Assembly (NCBI GenBank): GCA_037893245.1
Contig: JBAIAA010000409.1
Span: 2,099,001-2,163,000 of the forward strand
Length of the DNA stretch: 64,000 nt
Source of the DNA: Crossaster papposus
Taxonomy: Eukaryota; Echinodermata; Asteroidea; Velatida; Solasteridae
Direction: 5' to 3'
Below, piece after piece: positions 1 through 11,942 of the stretch (its first letter is position 1; each line of letters opens with the position of its first letter). A program made the position numbers and the translations under genes. The notes beneath the pieces are model-generated. The model had not been told where the DNA came from and did not search any database. It saw only the letters and a list, made by a program, of their open reading frames with translations.

Positions 1-108
1 ATGCTAATGGTAATGGTAATGCTAATGGTAATGGTAATGCTAATGGCAATGGTAATGCTAATGGCAATGCTAATGGTAATGCTAATGGTAATGCTAATGG
101 TAATATTG
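1..108. repeat. (CTAATGGTAATG)n-type microsatellite
   Basis: Imperfect tandem hexamers of TAATGG/TAATGC fill the window edge. The same AATGGTAA / TTACCATT wording recurs at 117-260 and throughout the 92-bp satellite at 1905-3480, so the pieces may share an origin. Confidence 0.85.
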
Positions 109-616
109 TAGGTTTTAAATGAAGGTTTTAAATGCGTTACTATTGGTCCTAATTCTGAATGGTAAATGGTGCTTTCTAGTGATTTACCATTTACCATGTC
201 AACCATTTACAGTACAAATTACCATTAATTGCAATTAAACCCATTGAAAAATATATTTAAAGTGTTTATTAGTCAAGTATTTTTCAATGTAAAATTCAAA
301 TAGCAGTGTGGAGGGGTTGGGGAGACGCGAGACCTCTGGCAGTTAGGGCAGTAGACTGAAGTAGGATGCGGGCACGTCAATCTTGGTGTCTGGGGACAGG
401 GGAGGACACGTAGGTTCAAAGGATAAGACGTGGAGTTCGATCAGCCTCAGCTTGTTCTTTATTCGGACTCCAGCTGACTGCTGGGCCCAATGGCTGCCTG
501 TGAAAGTTGGGCGGACAAGTTTTATGCAATTTACAAATTAAGTTCTGGTTAAGATGTATACAATATTACTCAAATAAAATGACTGAAAAAAGCCAAATAC
601 ACACTTTCCCTGAGAT
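109..616. other. No gene seen; AT-rich flank and a GC-richer block
   Basis: 109-300 is AT-rich with scattered AATGGTAA motifs. 301-520 is GC-richer and contains a cttgttctttattcggactc stretch that resembles a retroelement LTR but lacks visible mates. CCTGTGAAAGTTGGGC occurs at about 497 and again at about 1447. No exon matching the missing ABCC C-terminus was found. Confidence 0.5.
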
Positions 617-849
617 TTAACCAGTTCGGGCCAGAGGACGTATATATACACGCAAAGTTTTCCCTAGATTCAAAACGGATGGCATATAAACACGTCACAA
701 GCAAGGCCGGAAATGCCTGTCGGCAGCAAGCAAGGCCGGAAATGCGTGGGTGTGCTTTTCGGCTTGAACCCGCCTCGGATTAAGTTTCGTTAAAAATAAT
801 CCCGCGCCTCGGCTCAGTGATGTGAATAATCCCGGCGCGAACTGGTTAA
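617..849. mobile_element. MITE family B, copy 1 (TTAA-flanked)
   Basis: The ends TTAACCAGTTCGGGCC and GGCGCGAACTGGTTAA form terminal inverted repeats bounded by TTAA. The body contains GGCCGGAAATGCGTGGGTG and AAAAATAATCCCGC, shared with the copies at 44947, 53088 and 59657. TTAA targeting suggests a piggyBac-type driver (inference). Confidence 0.8.
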
Positions 850-1904
850 AATATGTTGACGCTACGCAGGCATGACGACTGTAAACCACAATTACACAGG
901 TTAACCCTGGCTGCAGGATGACCTACAGTACACTTGCATACACTCCCACACATAACAACCGCATGCACTAAATCCAGCCCTAAGTATAATGCACAACACA
1001 ATCTCAAACCAAATATAGAAACTTCAAAAATTACAATTACGTACATGCAAGTCTGCCTCATACTGAATAAAATACCTCAGGATCGAATAAAATAGCTACT
1101 AGATCTTATACAATTCACCTACATGTAGCTTCTCTGTTTAACATTCTTGATGGCGATGTCCACACACGCATATCGCACATGGTCATATGCTAATGCTATG
1201 CATGCACATGTACAGTGTACATGTACATGTACATGTGGCCTGGTCTGCACAAACCCTGTGACACAGTGCTCCCTAAATCATCTCTTAAAAATCACCATTT
1301 TAACTTCTCAATCTTCTCCAAAACTATTATTATGCCAATCTATAATCAAACGTAGACAAAATATGGGGGTTTACAGTGAACAACAATTGCATTATGTTCT
1401 TAACTAAAAGCGATGAAAATTGTGTCAACATTTATGATGCATTTACCTGTGAAAGTTGGGCAGCTGCTGTGTGCAGCCCGTGCAGAACATACAGTTCGTG
1501 TCAAGTGATTAATTAATGTACTAAATTAAAACCTGGGCCTCAGACAATTTGGAACTAAAGTAGCATTGACAAAAATATAATAAGTGTTTTTAAAGAAACA
1601 AAACTTAAAATAAAATTCACACTTCACGTTTGGTGAAACAAATGAACTACATGTTACAAAGTCAAGATTGTTACTTTCGAATGTACTGTACTACTATCAC
1701 ACCGTACAGTACATGTACAGTACATGTACATATAGTACACATGTACATTTAGGCGGGAATGGTGATAAGAATAATTTATACGGTGAGCGGTTACAAAAAG
1801 GTGTTAAAGGGCAATTCTAATTACAATAAAATAATAAATAGCATTATACAATCATAATAAAATAATGAACAATAATAAATAATTAATATCACCCCTACAA
1901 CAGA
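850..1904. other. No gene seen; AT-rich with GTACAT palindromes
   Basis: Two clusters of the self-complementary word TGTACA/GTACATGTAC lie at about 1207-1240 and 1703-1750. The rest is AT-rich without coding character; the short open frames here have no recognisable domains. Confidence 0.6.
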
Positions 1905-3480
1905 AAGACCATTCACCATTGCATTACAATTCAGTACCATTCATTTCAACTGATTTACCATTAATATTTACACCACTGTGAATGGTATTACCATATAAAG
2001 ATCATCCATTACCATTGCACACATATCAGCACCATTCATTAAAACTGATTTACCATTGATAATTACACCACTGTGAATGGTTACCATAGAAAGACCATGC
2101 ATTACCATTGCACACAATCAGCACCATTCAATTTACCTGATTTAGCATTGATAATTACACCACTGTGAATGGTATTACCATATAAAGACATCCATTACCA
2201 TTGCAGACATTTCAGCACCATTCATTAAAACTGATTTACCATTGATAATTACACCACTGTAAATGGTTACTATAGAACGACCATTCATTACCATTGCACA
2301 CAATCAGCACCATTCATTTCAACTGATTTACCATTGATCATTACAGTGATGTGAATGGTTACCATAGAAAGACCATTCATTACCATTGCACACAATCAGC
2401 ACCATTCATTTTAACTGATTTACCATTGATAATTACAGTGGTGTGAATGGTTACCATAAAAAGACCATTCATTACCATTGCACACAATCAGCACCATTCA
2501 TTTTAACTCATTTACCATTGATCATTACAGTGGTGTGAATGGTTACCATAGAAAGACCATTCATTACCATTGCACACAATCAGCACCATTCATTTTAACT
2601 CATTTACCATTGATCATTACAGTGGTGTGAATGGTTACCATAGAAAGACCATTCATTACCATTGCACACAATCAGCACCATTCATTTTAACTCATTTACC
2701 ATTGATCATTACAGTGGTGTGAATGGTTACCATAGAAAGACCATTCATTACCATTGCACACAATCAGCACCATTCATTTTAACTCATTTACCATTGATCA
2801 TTACAGTGGTGTGAATGGTTACCATAGAAAGACCATTCATTACCATTGCACACAATCAGCACCATTCATTTTAACTCATTTACCATTGATCATTACAGTG
2901 GTGTGAATGGTTACCATAGAAAGACCATTCATTACCATTGCACACAATCAGCACCATTCATTTTAACTCATTTACCATTGATCATTACAGTGGTGTGAAT
3001 GGTTACCATAGAAAGACCATTCATTACCATTGCACACAATCAGCACCATTCATTTTAACTCATTTACCATTGATCATTACAGTGGTGTGAATGGTTACCA
3101 TAGAAAGACCATTCATTACCATTGCACACAATCAGCACCATTCATTTTAACTGATTTACCATTGATAATTACAGTGGTGTGAATGGTTACCATAGACAGA
3201 CCATTCATTACCATTGCACACAATCAGCACCATTCATTTTAACTGATTTACCATTGATATTACAGTGGTGTGAATGGTTACCATAGAAAGACCATTCATT
3301 ACCATTGCACACAATCAGCACCATTCATTTCAACTGATTTACCATTGATCATTACAGTGATGTGAATGGTTACCATAGAAAGACCATTCATTACCATTGC
3401 ACACAATCAGCACCATTCATTTTAACTGATTTACCATTGATCATTACAGTGCTGTGAGTGGTTACCATAGAAAGACCATT
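1905..3480. repeat. 92-bp satellite, about 17 units
   Basis: The unit length is 92 bp (e.g. GACCATTCATTACC at 2555, 2647 and 2739). Central units (about 2460-3110) are almost identical, while the edges are diverged and indel-bearing, as expected from unequal exchange. Each unit carries several ACCATT words. The array runs into the Helentron-like frame at 3541. Confidence 0.95.
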
Positions 3481-3540
3481 GATTTACCACTGTGTACCAT
3501 TCATTACCACTGATGTACCATACAATACCATTGAATACCA

Positions 3541-4689
3541 TTGGGATTTTTTTGTAAGGGTGATGGACTTGTTAATGGCGTATTTGGTACTGTAAGTGAC
3601 ATTGTTCTGTTACCTAATGATGCTCAGTCACCTAAGTGTATCAAAATTAAATTTGATAATGAGAGGATTGGTTCAAAATTAAAAAAACAGGCCTCTGGTA
3701 ATGATTTAGACACTGTCAGTATTGAAATGGTAGAAGACAGTTTTAATAAACAATGTGTGAGACACCAATTCCCCCTGAAGTTAGCTTGGGCATGTACAGC
3801 ACACAAGGTGCAAGGCATGAGTTTAGAAAAGGCAGTGGTGTGTCTGACCCGTACATTTTCAGCAGGACAAGCATATGTTAGTTTGAGTAGAGTAGTTTCA
3901 TTGAATGGTCTTGTGATAGAAGGGTTTGATGAGAAATATATTTATTGTAATGAGGCAGTAGCTGAGGCAATGAGTAAAATGGGATTCTACATTGATAAAA
4001 ATGAAATAAAGGATGATGAATGTTATAGTACAAGCATTGCTATGCATAATATTCAAGGACTTCAGGCACATGTAATGGATTTGAAAGCTAATAAAGAAAT
4101 GACGTCATGTGATTTCATTTTCCTGACAGAAACATGGACAGACAGAGACTTTGATTGTGATATGGATATGAGTGATTATACATGGTATCATCAACCAAGA
4201 AGTATGTCTTATGATAACGCCAGTCCTGTGTCATGCATGTTAAAAGAACAGAGTCGTGGAGGTGTAGCTGTATGTGGCAAAAAGGACAGAGTGTTTAGCA
4301 GAATGAATTTACCAATCAACAATCTTGAATATATTGCTCTTCAGTTACATGTAATTTCAAATGTATCACCAGTTGTTGTTATAATTTACCGACCGCCATC
4401 ATATACATTAAAGGAATTTGTTCAGGTTCTTGAATTGCTGTTGAATGAGATACACAAGGTTTCAAATACATGCATTGTTATGGGGGATTTTAATGAAGAT
4501 ATAATTAGAAAGGAATCTCGTGTGAAGACACTGATGGACAATCATGGATATAAGCAGTGTCTGAGTGATGCAACAACTGAAAAAGAAACTTTACTTGACC
4601 ATGTTTATGTAAAAAATATAGATGATATTCGTGTTCATATTAATCCAACTTACTATAGCTACCATGAGGCAGTCATCATTCGGTTGTAA
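3541..4689 (+). pseudogene. 5'-truncated Helentron-like Pif1 helicase + EEP endonuclease frame
   Basis: 382 open codons, with no upstream ATG in frame and a stop at 3532. Residues 8-17 (DGLVNGVFGT) and 79-124 (LKLAWACTAHKVQG, YVSLSRVVSLNGL) are the last motifs of Pif1/RecD-type SF1B helicases. Residues 165-382 are an endonuclease/exonuclease/phosphatase domain: N170, E197 in TETW, GDFNED 315-320, DHVY 353-356 and a final SYHEAV, where the usual SDH has Tyr for Asp. Helicase followed by an AP-type endonuclease is the C-terminal layout of Helentrons (Helitron2). Rep and the ATP-binding half of the helicase are absent, so this copy is dead. It could also be a separate recombinant of a LINE endonuclease with a Helitron. 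Confidence 0.8.
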
Positions 4690-4693
4690 TTTT

Positions 4694-5152
4694 ACATATG
4701 ACACAAAACACAGTAAAGGGGGCCAAGCAGAGTTTTGTCACGTTAGCAGTGTTTCTTTATCACTTATAAACTCAACCTATTACACAAAGCTTCCAGAATT
4801 TTTTAATAAGTGAATCGATATGCATACTATTACAGAACTGAAAGAAGAAAACTATATAAAAAAGAAATAAAAATAAACAAAGATATGGGCCCGCTTTTGT
4901 TCAACATATTTGACGGAAAAATCTAGCTGCATTTTCCGTCAATTTTGTAACAAATATTTATCAGTTAATTTTATTTAAAAAAAGAATACACCAATCTCTG
5001 CACCTCTTAGTCTTTTGACCTTATTAGCAAGGAAAAAAACACTGGAGCAGTGGGATGGTTAATTAAGTTAATAAACACAAAGAAATTGTGCTAACGTGAC
5101 AGGTAGATTGGTGGCCCCCTTTACTGTGTTTTGTATCATATGCAATATATAC
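4694..5152. mobile_element. Inverted-repeat (foldback) element after the Helentron-like frame
   Basis: ACAAAACACAGTAAAGGGGG at about 4702 is repeated in inverse at about 5112-5135 (GCCCCCTTTACTGTGTTTTG). The flanks also pair: CACGTTAGCA at 4739 with TGCTAACGTG at 5089. The two arms are about 50-60 bp and enclose about 350 bp of AT-rich sequence. Confidence 0.8.
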
Positions 5153-5650
5153 ATGTACTTGTACAGCTCAAATTATCTAAATGTTTAGAGATAGTTCCAT
5201 TTTATCTACAAGAATAGAAGTTTACACATAAAATCAAAAAGAACAATTTACACGAATTATCAAATTAAAAGAAGGAATTAGGATGACCCAAAAATATTAG
5301 GATAAACAAAATGTAATTGGTAACAGAGAATGATAAAACACTGGTACTGCGCTAAAAAATACCAATGGAATAGTGTCATTATTAATTAACCCTAACTCCC
5401 TGGAGTGTGTACCAAATTATATTAATTTCGGAAGATTGAGGACTGGTAGGATTTATATAAAAAAAGGTAAATAATATGGTAACTAAAAAAGGTAACAATT
5501 ATGATAAATAATGAGGACAAATAGTGTGGTTACTACATGTAATAAAAATCAACAGTATGGTCAACAATTATCGTAGTTTGTTCAAGAAGGATTTAATATA
5601 ATAAATAAAGGTGGATAAACAGTTTGGTTAACAAGTAGGAATAACAGTTT
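5153..5650. other. No gene seen; AT-rich
   Basis: AT-rich sequence with repeated GTGGATAAACAGT/GGTTAACAA-like words; no coding signal or clear mobile-element ends. Confidence 0.6.
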
Positions 5651-6592
5651 GTGTGACATTTTCTCTGTCCTCCTGGTCATCACAGGATGATGACCATCAC
5701 TGACGAAAACTGTGGAGCATCGTCGCATTCCCAGCTATGAGTGACTTTTCATCAGTCATCCTGGTCATCACTGGATGATGAGTTGATGAGCACCACTCGC
5801 CACCATTCACTATAATTGTAGAGCATCGTCACATCCACAGCTGTGACATTTCACCACTCCTCCTGGTCATGACCAAATGAATTGATGACCACCACCCACC
5901 ATAACTATGGAGCAACGCTGTCACACCCACAGCTGTGTGCAATATTTCACCAGTCCTCCTGGTCATCACCAGTCCTCCTGGTCATCACCAGTCCTCCTGG
6001 TCATCACCAGATGAATTGATGACCACCAATCACCATAACTGTGGAGCATTGTTGTCACACCCACAATTGTGTGCGAAGTTTCGCCAGTCCTCCTGGTCAT
6101 CACTAGATGAAATTATGACCACCACTAGCCATAACTGTGGAGCATCGTTGTAACGCCCACATTCCCACAACTGTGTGTGACCTTTCACCAGTCCTCCTGG
6201 ACATCACCTGATGAATTGATGACCACCACTCACAATAACGTTGGAGCATCGGTGTCACATTCACAGCTGTGTGTGATATTTCACCAGTCCTCCTGGTCAT
6301 CAACAGATGAATTGATGACCACCAATCATCACTATAGCTGTGGAGCATCGTTGTCGTATCCAGAGCTGTGTGATATTTCACTAGTTCTCCTGGTCATCAC
6401 CAGATGAATTGATGACCACCACTCATTATAACTGTGCAGCATCGTTATCACACACACAACTGTGTGTGACATCTTAACAGTCCTCCTGGTCATCACCAGA
6501 TGAATTGATGACCACCATTCACTATAACTGACGAGCATCGTTGCCACATCCACAGCTTTTTGGTGACATTTCATTAGTCCTGGTAAGTGAGA
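5650..6592. repeat. Minisatellite, about 97-bp unit (CAGTCCTCCTGGTCATCACC)
   Basis: About ten degenerate units built on CAGTCCTCCTGGTCATCACC, GATGAATTGATGACCACCA, then TGTGGAGCATCGTTGTCACA. The short open frames on both strands are artefacts of the repeat. The core includes the complementary words TGGTCATCA and TGATGACCA, so each unit can fold. Confidence 0.92.
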
Positions 6593-7264
6593 CAATATTG
6601 GCTATAACATACTAGAACCCCCTAAATCCATCAATTTTTGAACATTACATGTACAACAAAAGCAAAAGATGTACATTCCCTTTAACCCTTATTATCCTGA
6701 ATCCTTCATTTTTATTACAGTTGTGCACACCCCCTAGGGAGTTATATTTAAACATGTGTAATCTTGTGTGAATGCAAAAAACAAATGTAAGTTATTCTTT
6801 GTCACTGTTTGTGCACAGAGCCCTAAAATGGTATGTTTATTTACTACACATTTCCTTGATTTCTTTCGGAAGTATGAAGTCACAATACTGTTTAATTTTT
6901 GTGTGTGCGGATTTTGTACAGCAGAAACAAATGTGTTTACATAAAACAACTGCGGTAAACTTGCTAAACAGCTACCAAAACAACAACTGCTGATTCCCAG
7001 CATAGAGAACAACTTTGCTCACTTTCAAATTTGGCCAACCTGTCTCACATTAGTCAAACAATAGTCCCCACTTATGTGATCTATTGTTTACATGTAGTAT
7101 GGACAAAAACACACGTATTGTTCGTGGATATTCTAGGCTCCGCTACGCGTATTGAGCAAAGTTAGTTTTTTTACCGAAATTACATGTCTGAGACATTTAT
7201 ATGAATAAAAAACAAATGTGATTTTTGGTTGAACTAATAAAACATATGAACATAATTCGTTTCA
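6593..7264. other. No gene seen
   Basis: Moderately AT-rich single-copy-looking sequence. Open frames on both strands overlap without domain similarity. Confidence 0.6.
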
Positions 7265-7839
7265 ATGTTGTTTTTGAAGGTTGACTTATCACCTGTCATC
7301 AAAGCCTAAGTACTGTGAGCCACCTTCTAGTACTGTGATGTCAGAGGCTAGTAATCACCTGTCAACCAAGCCTGAGTACTGTCAGCCACATCTCTACCAC
7401 TGTGATGTAAGAGGCTACTAATCACCGGTCATCAAAGCCTAAGTACTGTTAGCTACCTGTTCTACTACTGTGATGTCAGAGGCCACTAATCACCTGTAAT
7501 ATAAGCCTGAGTACTGTGAGCCGCCTCTTCTACTACTGTGATCATGTCGGAGGCTACTGATCACTTGTCATCCAAGCGCGAGTACTGTGACTTGCCTTTT
7601 TTACGACTGTGATGTCAGAGGCTGCTCACCTGTCATCCAAGCCCGAGTCCTGTGAGCCACCTCTTTTACTACTGTCATGTCAGAGGCCACTAATCACCTG
7701 TCAACCAAGCCCAAGTACTGTGAGCCCCCTCTTCTACCACTGTAATGTCAGAGGCTACTAATCATCTGTCATCTAAGTCCGAATACTGTGACTTTCCTTT
7801 CGTATCGCTGTGATGTCAGAGGTTACTAATCACCTGTTA

Positions 7840-8030
7840 AGTGGAGTGCCGTGGCCTCGTGGTCTGGAGCATTGAACTTGTAATTTGTAGGTAAAGCTAC
7901 AGGTTGTGGGTTCGAGTCCTGCCTGGGACTATGGTACGTGTGCCCTTGGCAAGGCCCTTTTTTACTCATTGCTTCTCTCCACCCAGGAGTAAATGGGTAC
8001 CTGCGAGGGCAGAGATGGTTATTGTGGTTG
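7840..8030 (+). mobile_element. tRNA-derived SINE, copy 1 (3' truncated, in array)
   Basis: A-box-like GTGGCCTCGTGGTCTGG and B-box GGTTCGAGTCC (about 7910) mark a tRNA-like head. The body continues GGCAAGGCCC, then ACCCAGGAGTAAATGGGTAC, and stops at ATTGTGGTT, where the array unit resumes (GTGATGTCAGAGG). Confidence 0.85.
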
Positions 8031-8328
8031 TGATGTCAGAGGCTACTAATCATCTGTCCTTCAAACCTGAGTACTGTGAGCAACCTTTTCTACTACTGTG
8101 ATGTCAGAGGCCACTAATCACCTGTCGACCAAGCCCAAGTACTGTGAGCCACCTCTTTTACCACTGTAATGTCAGAGGCCACTTATCATCTGTCATCCAA
8201 GCCCGAGTACTATGAGCCCCCTGTTCTACCACTTTAATGTCAGAGGCTACTAATCATCTGTCATCTAAGTCCGAATACTGTGACTTTCTTTTCGCATCGC
8301 TGTGATGTCAGAGGTTACTAATCACCTG

Positions 8329-8520
8329 TTAAGTGGGGTGCCGTGGCCTTGGGTCTGGAGCATTGAATTTGTAATTTGTAGGTAAAGCTACAGGTTGTGG
8401 GTTCGAGTCCTGCCTGGGACTATGGTACGTGTGCCCTTGGCAAGGCACTTTGTCACTCATTGCTTCTCTCCACCCAGGAGTAAATGGGTACCTGCGAGGG
8501 CAGAGATGGTTATTGTGGTT
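8329..8520 (+). mobile_element. tRNA-derived SINE, copy 2 (same truncation)
   Basis: Nearly identical to copy 1, with the same 5' and 3' junctions to the minisatellite (…TTATTGTGGTT/GTGATGTCAG). This implies duplication with the array rather than a separate insertion. Confidence 0.85.
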
Positions 8521-8547
8521 GTGATGTCAGAGGTTACTAATCACCTG

Positions 8548-8900
8548 TTAAGTGGGGTGCCGTGGCCTTGGGTCTGGAGCATTGAATTTGTAATTTGTAG
8601 GTAAAGCTACAGGTTGTGGGTTCGAGTCCTGCCTGGGACTATGGTACGTGTGCCCTTGGCAAGGCACTTTGTCACTCATTGCTTCTGTTTGCCCAGGAGT
8701 AAATGGGTACCTGTCGGGGCAAAGATGGTTTTTGTGGTTGATTTAGCTACTTTGCGCCGAAAAAGCAGCATCGAGCTGTATACTCCCCAGGGAGCTGAGA
8801 TGGTATTTGGAATGTTTTAAGGGCCCAATGACTGGGGTAATAATGTTAAGCGCTTTGAGACTTTGGTGATAAAGCGCTATATAAACACCATACATTATTA
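8548..8900 (+). mobile_element. tRNA-derived SINE, copy 3 (full length)
   Basis: Same head as copies 1-2, but it extends through TGGTTGATTTAGCTACTTTG to the 3' tail AAGCGCTTTGAGACTTTGG, GATAAAGCGCTATATAAA and a TTATTA-rich end. That tail is the sort of conserved 3' end shared with a partner LINE; the partner is not identified here. Confidence 0.88.
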
Positions 8901-8960
8901 TCCAAGCCTGGGTACTGTAACTGTTTGTGTTTTCGGAGGCTACTAATCATCTGTCATCCA

Positions 8961-9534
8961 AGCCCGAGTTGTGTGACTCGTCACTTGTGTTTATTGGGAA
9001 GGGGCGTAATCATACATGCAACTTACATTGTTTTTACGATTTTAGGTCACATGGAGTGGAAATTAAATTAAGGGACGTGTAACGCTGGGTTTTGTGGATT
9101 TTTTTTCTGTCGGACTATTTGAGTCATTGATCACCACTCCGATAAATACATTTGAGAAAAATTAAACGATTGCAAATGAATCAATTTCAGTTTGTCGGCT
9201 ACTATCTTAAATTCTGTGTAGCCATGTTGTGGGTTTTTTTGGGGGTGGGGGGGGGGGGTGGGGGTGGGGGGGGGGACACCCAAAAAAAACGCTAACTTCT
9301 ACATAACTTCTACATTCTAGTGGATTTTAATGAAATTAGATGCAGTGACCCCTGGGTGGAAAAAAAAAAATTCTTCATGGGATGATGTTAGGGGTCATTT
9401 CAAGTCATTTGAACACGCAAAATTTAGGAATATCAAAACATATATTGATCGATTGCGGCAAAAGGCGACACTTGCGATCTGCGTAACACTAATGTTACAT
9501 GGTGGCAAATCAACAATTGCTCGATTTGCTCTTT
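8961..9534. other. No gene seen; G-rich tract at 9234-9276
   Basis: A run of G-tracts (GGGGGTGGGGGGGGGGTGGG pattern) could form quadruplexes. The short + frame at 9330 has no recognisable domain. Confidence 0.6.
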
Positions 9535-10211
9535 GCACACTTCCGCCCTAAGCATGAAGGGACTCGATCTGGCAGACCTGTAATTTTAAACGATTCCATT
9601 GTATACCTTTATGTAGGTATCACTGAATTGGCTATATTTGTTGTGTAAAGATGTCAGATCGAGGCTCTCTCTAGTCCATGCTTATAACAGAAGTGTGCAA
9701 ACGGCAAATTAAAAAAAAAATTGCAAAAAAAACCGCCTATGGTGTAATAACGTATATTCAGTGTGTTCAAAATCATGTAAAACTTTACTAATTTATGACT
9801 ATTAAGTTAATGTTCATATTATCATTATAATTCGTCGGTGCCACTGCAGATCTGTCACATTGTTAACTTTACATGTAAAATGTGCTTCTTTTATTTATTA
9901 TCATTCATGTACAGGTTACACGGTAGCATTTCGACAATTGCATGATTTGCCCTTTCCACACTTTTGCCAGGTACTCGATCTGGCAACTATACACACTAAT
10001 TTTACCCAGTTCAGTGATTCCAATTTCCATTGTATATATAGCTACATGTAGGACATGTAGGTATCACTGATTTGGCTATATTTGTTGTGTAAAGATGTCA
10101 GATTGAGGCTCTCTCTGCTCCATGCTTATGGCAGAAGTGTGCAAACGGCAAATTGAAGGTTTTTTGGCAAAAAACGCCTGTGGTGTATCAACTTAAATTC
10201 AGTGTGTTAAA
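9535..10211. repeat. Two related ~330-bp segments
   Basis: ACTCGATCTGGCAGACCTGT at about 9558 and ACTCGATCTGGCAACTATAC at about 9970 each lead into TAGGTATCACTGA(A/T)TTGGCTATA, GATGTCAGAT(C/T)GAGGCTCTC, CATGCTTAT and GTGCAAACGGCAAATT. It is a direct, diverged duplication of an unknown element. Confidence 0.8.
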
Positions 10212-10567
10212 AATCATGTAAATCTTGACCTGTTTATGACTGCTAAGTTAATGTTTATATCATTGGATTCCATCACTGCCACTGCAGAATGACACATTGA
10301 AATCATGTAAATCTTGACCTGTTTATGACTGCTAAGTTAATGTTTATATCATTGGATTCCATCACTGCCACTGCAGAATGACACATTGAAATCATGTAAA
10401 TCTTGACCTGTTTATGACTGCTAAGTTAATGTTTATATCATTGGATTCCATCACTGCCACTGCAGAATGACACATTGAAATCATGTAAATCTTGACCTGT
10501 TTATGACTGCTAAGTTAATGTTTATATCATTGGATTCCATCACTGCCACTGCAGAATGACACATTGT
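10212..10567. repeat. 4 x 89-bp tandem repeat
   Basis: AATCATGTAAATCTTGACCT recurs at 10212, 10301, 10390 and 10479, an exact 89-bp period with near-identical units. It derives from the end of the preceding duplicated segment. Confidence 0.97.
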
Positions 10568-11768
10568 TAACTGTATATGTAATATGTGACCCGCTCTGCG
10601 AAAACTGCGAAAAGGGTATTAAGGGACGCTATGTTATTTCACGTAAAGAGCTGTTCTTTTGGGTTATTGGCTTCTTTTATATCAATACTTTCATAATTTA
10701 TTTACACAAATATTAATATTAACGAATAAATTTTGTTCGTATTCTATGTGACTCTTGTTGTGTTTAAGGGGCTGCATCTCTGAAGGTACTCCTGTTAATT
10801 TGTACAATATGATTATTCAAAAATCGGTATATCTCCAGAATGCAACATGCCACAGGGCTATACCAAATTAAAGCTTATAATGTAATCAATCCAGCTGTGT
10901 ATGCAACTCTTTAACAAAAATTGTCCCATAATACACATTTTTGTGGAGCTGGTACGTCACATAATAGTGCTTCATGTATAACTCTTTCCATACTTTAATG
11001 CGAATACAAAACACGAACTATGTTTCAATAAGGATGTTAACTCCACAAGTATAAACAGTACACTTCTCTAAAAGACCTGCTTTATATTATTACACTTTGT
11101 AACAAATTTTTTTAGGAATGTTTAGTACATCTGAATTTGTAATAATATTTTGTTAAAGATATTTCCGAGCATTGCTTTTATTGTTCAATATTGAAATAAA
11201 CATTAATTAAAAAAAAAAAACTTCTTGTTTCCCTATTTATGCATACAGTATTTGTTGTCATTTCAAGGCATACATTTGTTTATTGCCTGTCGACATAAAA
11301 ATCTACATAAATATGCACCAGTGAAACAAATATAACATAACTAAGGGATGTTTCTGCGTAAAATATCTTTGTTGATATATCTTTCATGAAAACAGGAGAA
11401 AATTGTTCATATAATACTGAAACTTAAACAATTAAACAATTATCGTCAAGTTACATGACTGCACAATTCTTACTTTTACTTAGAAATATCCTATCTTTCT
11501 TCCCAGAGTTATTCCGGTAAACCGATCCCAATGTTGCACAGAACTTTGGTTTCATTACATGTACCCCGGATCACTTGCGACAACCGACGAGTGCAACAAA
11601 CAACTTTAACAGTTGCACATTTTACAACAAAGCCTGATGATGGACTGATCAGCTACGGCAACCCTGGCGCGCATGTCGTGCTGCTAGATTTTATCGCCGT
11701 TGATTAAAATACGGACGATGGATTCAGGATCAGTAATAATTCCCCCTCTCGATACCCCCATCCCGAGT
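10568..11768. other. No gene seen; AT-rich, possible GTGACC-type end at 10588
   Basis: GTGACCCGCTCTGCGAAAAC at 10588 resembles the ends of the GTGACC MITE group, but I could not place its partner. The rest is AT-rich intron. Confidence 0.5.
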
Positions 11769-11942
11769 AGGCTACAGGAAATTCAATTACACTGATCTTA
11801 AACATCTTATTTTTTTCTCCAATGAGGGCAGCAAACAACTTTAACGGTGGTGATCTAGGTGTAGGCTACAGCAAATTCAATTACACTGATCTTAAACATC
11901 TTAATTTTTTCTCCAATGAGGGCAGCAAACAACTTTAACGGT
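11769..11942. repeat. Direct duplication, ~95 bp
   Basis: GGCTACAG(G/C)AAATTCAATTAC … CAAACAACTTTAACGGTGG occurs twice in tandem (about 11772 and 11867), leading into the satellite. Confidence 0.85.

Larger units (their letters stand above)
7265..8960. repeat. Minisatellite, about 70-bp unit, with three embedded SINE copies
   Basis: Degenerate units of AGTACTGTGAGCCACCTCTT, CTACTACTGTGATGTCAGAGG and CTACTAATCACCTGTCATCC. Three tRNA-derived SINE copies interrupt the array at equivalent points after AATCACCTGTTAAGTGG. Confidence 0.92.

Noticed and set aside
440-540. Possible ABCC terminal exon (CTTTCACAG acceptor on the minus strand)
   Set aside because: The reading after the acceptor does not resemble the NBD2 H-loop region and meets a stop quickly.
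1905-3480. CRISPR-like direct repeats
   Set aside because: Continuous tandem 92-bp units without unique spacers, in a eukaryotic context.
7896-7925. tRNA gene at the GGTTCGAGTCC motif
   Set aside because: Only the B-box side matches; three array-embedded copies with SINE bodies show it is a SINE head.
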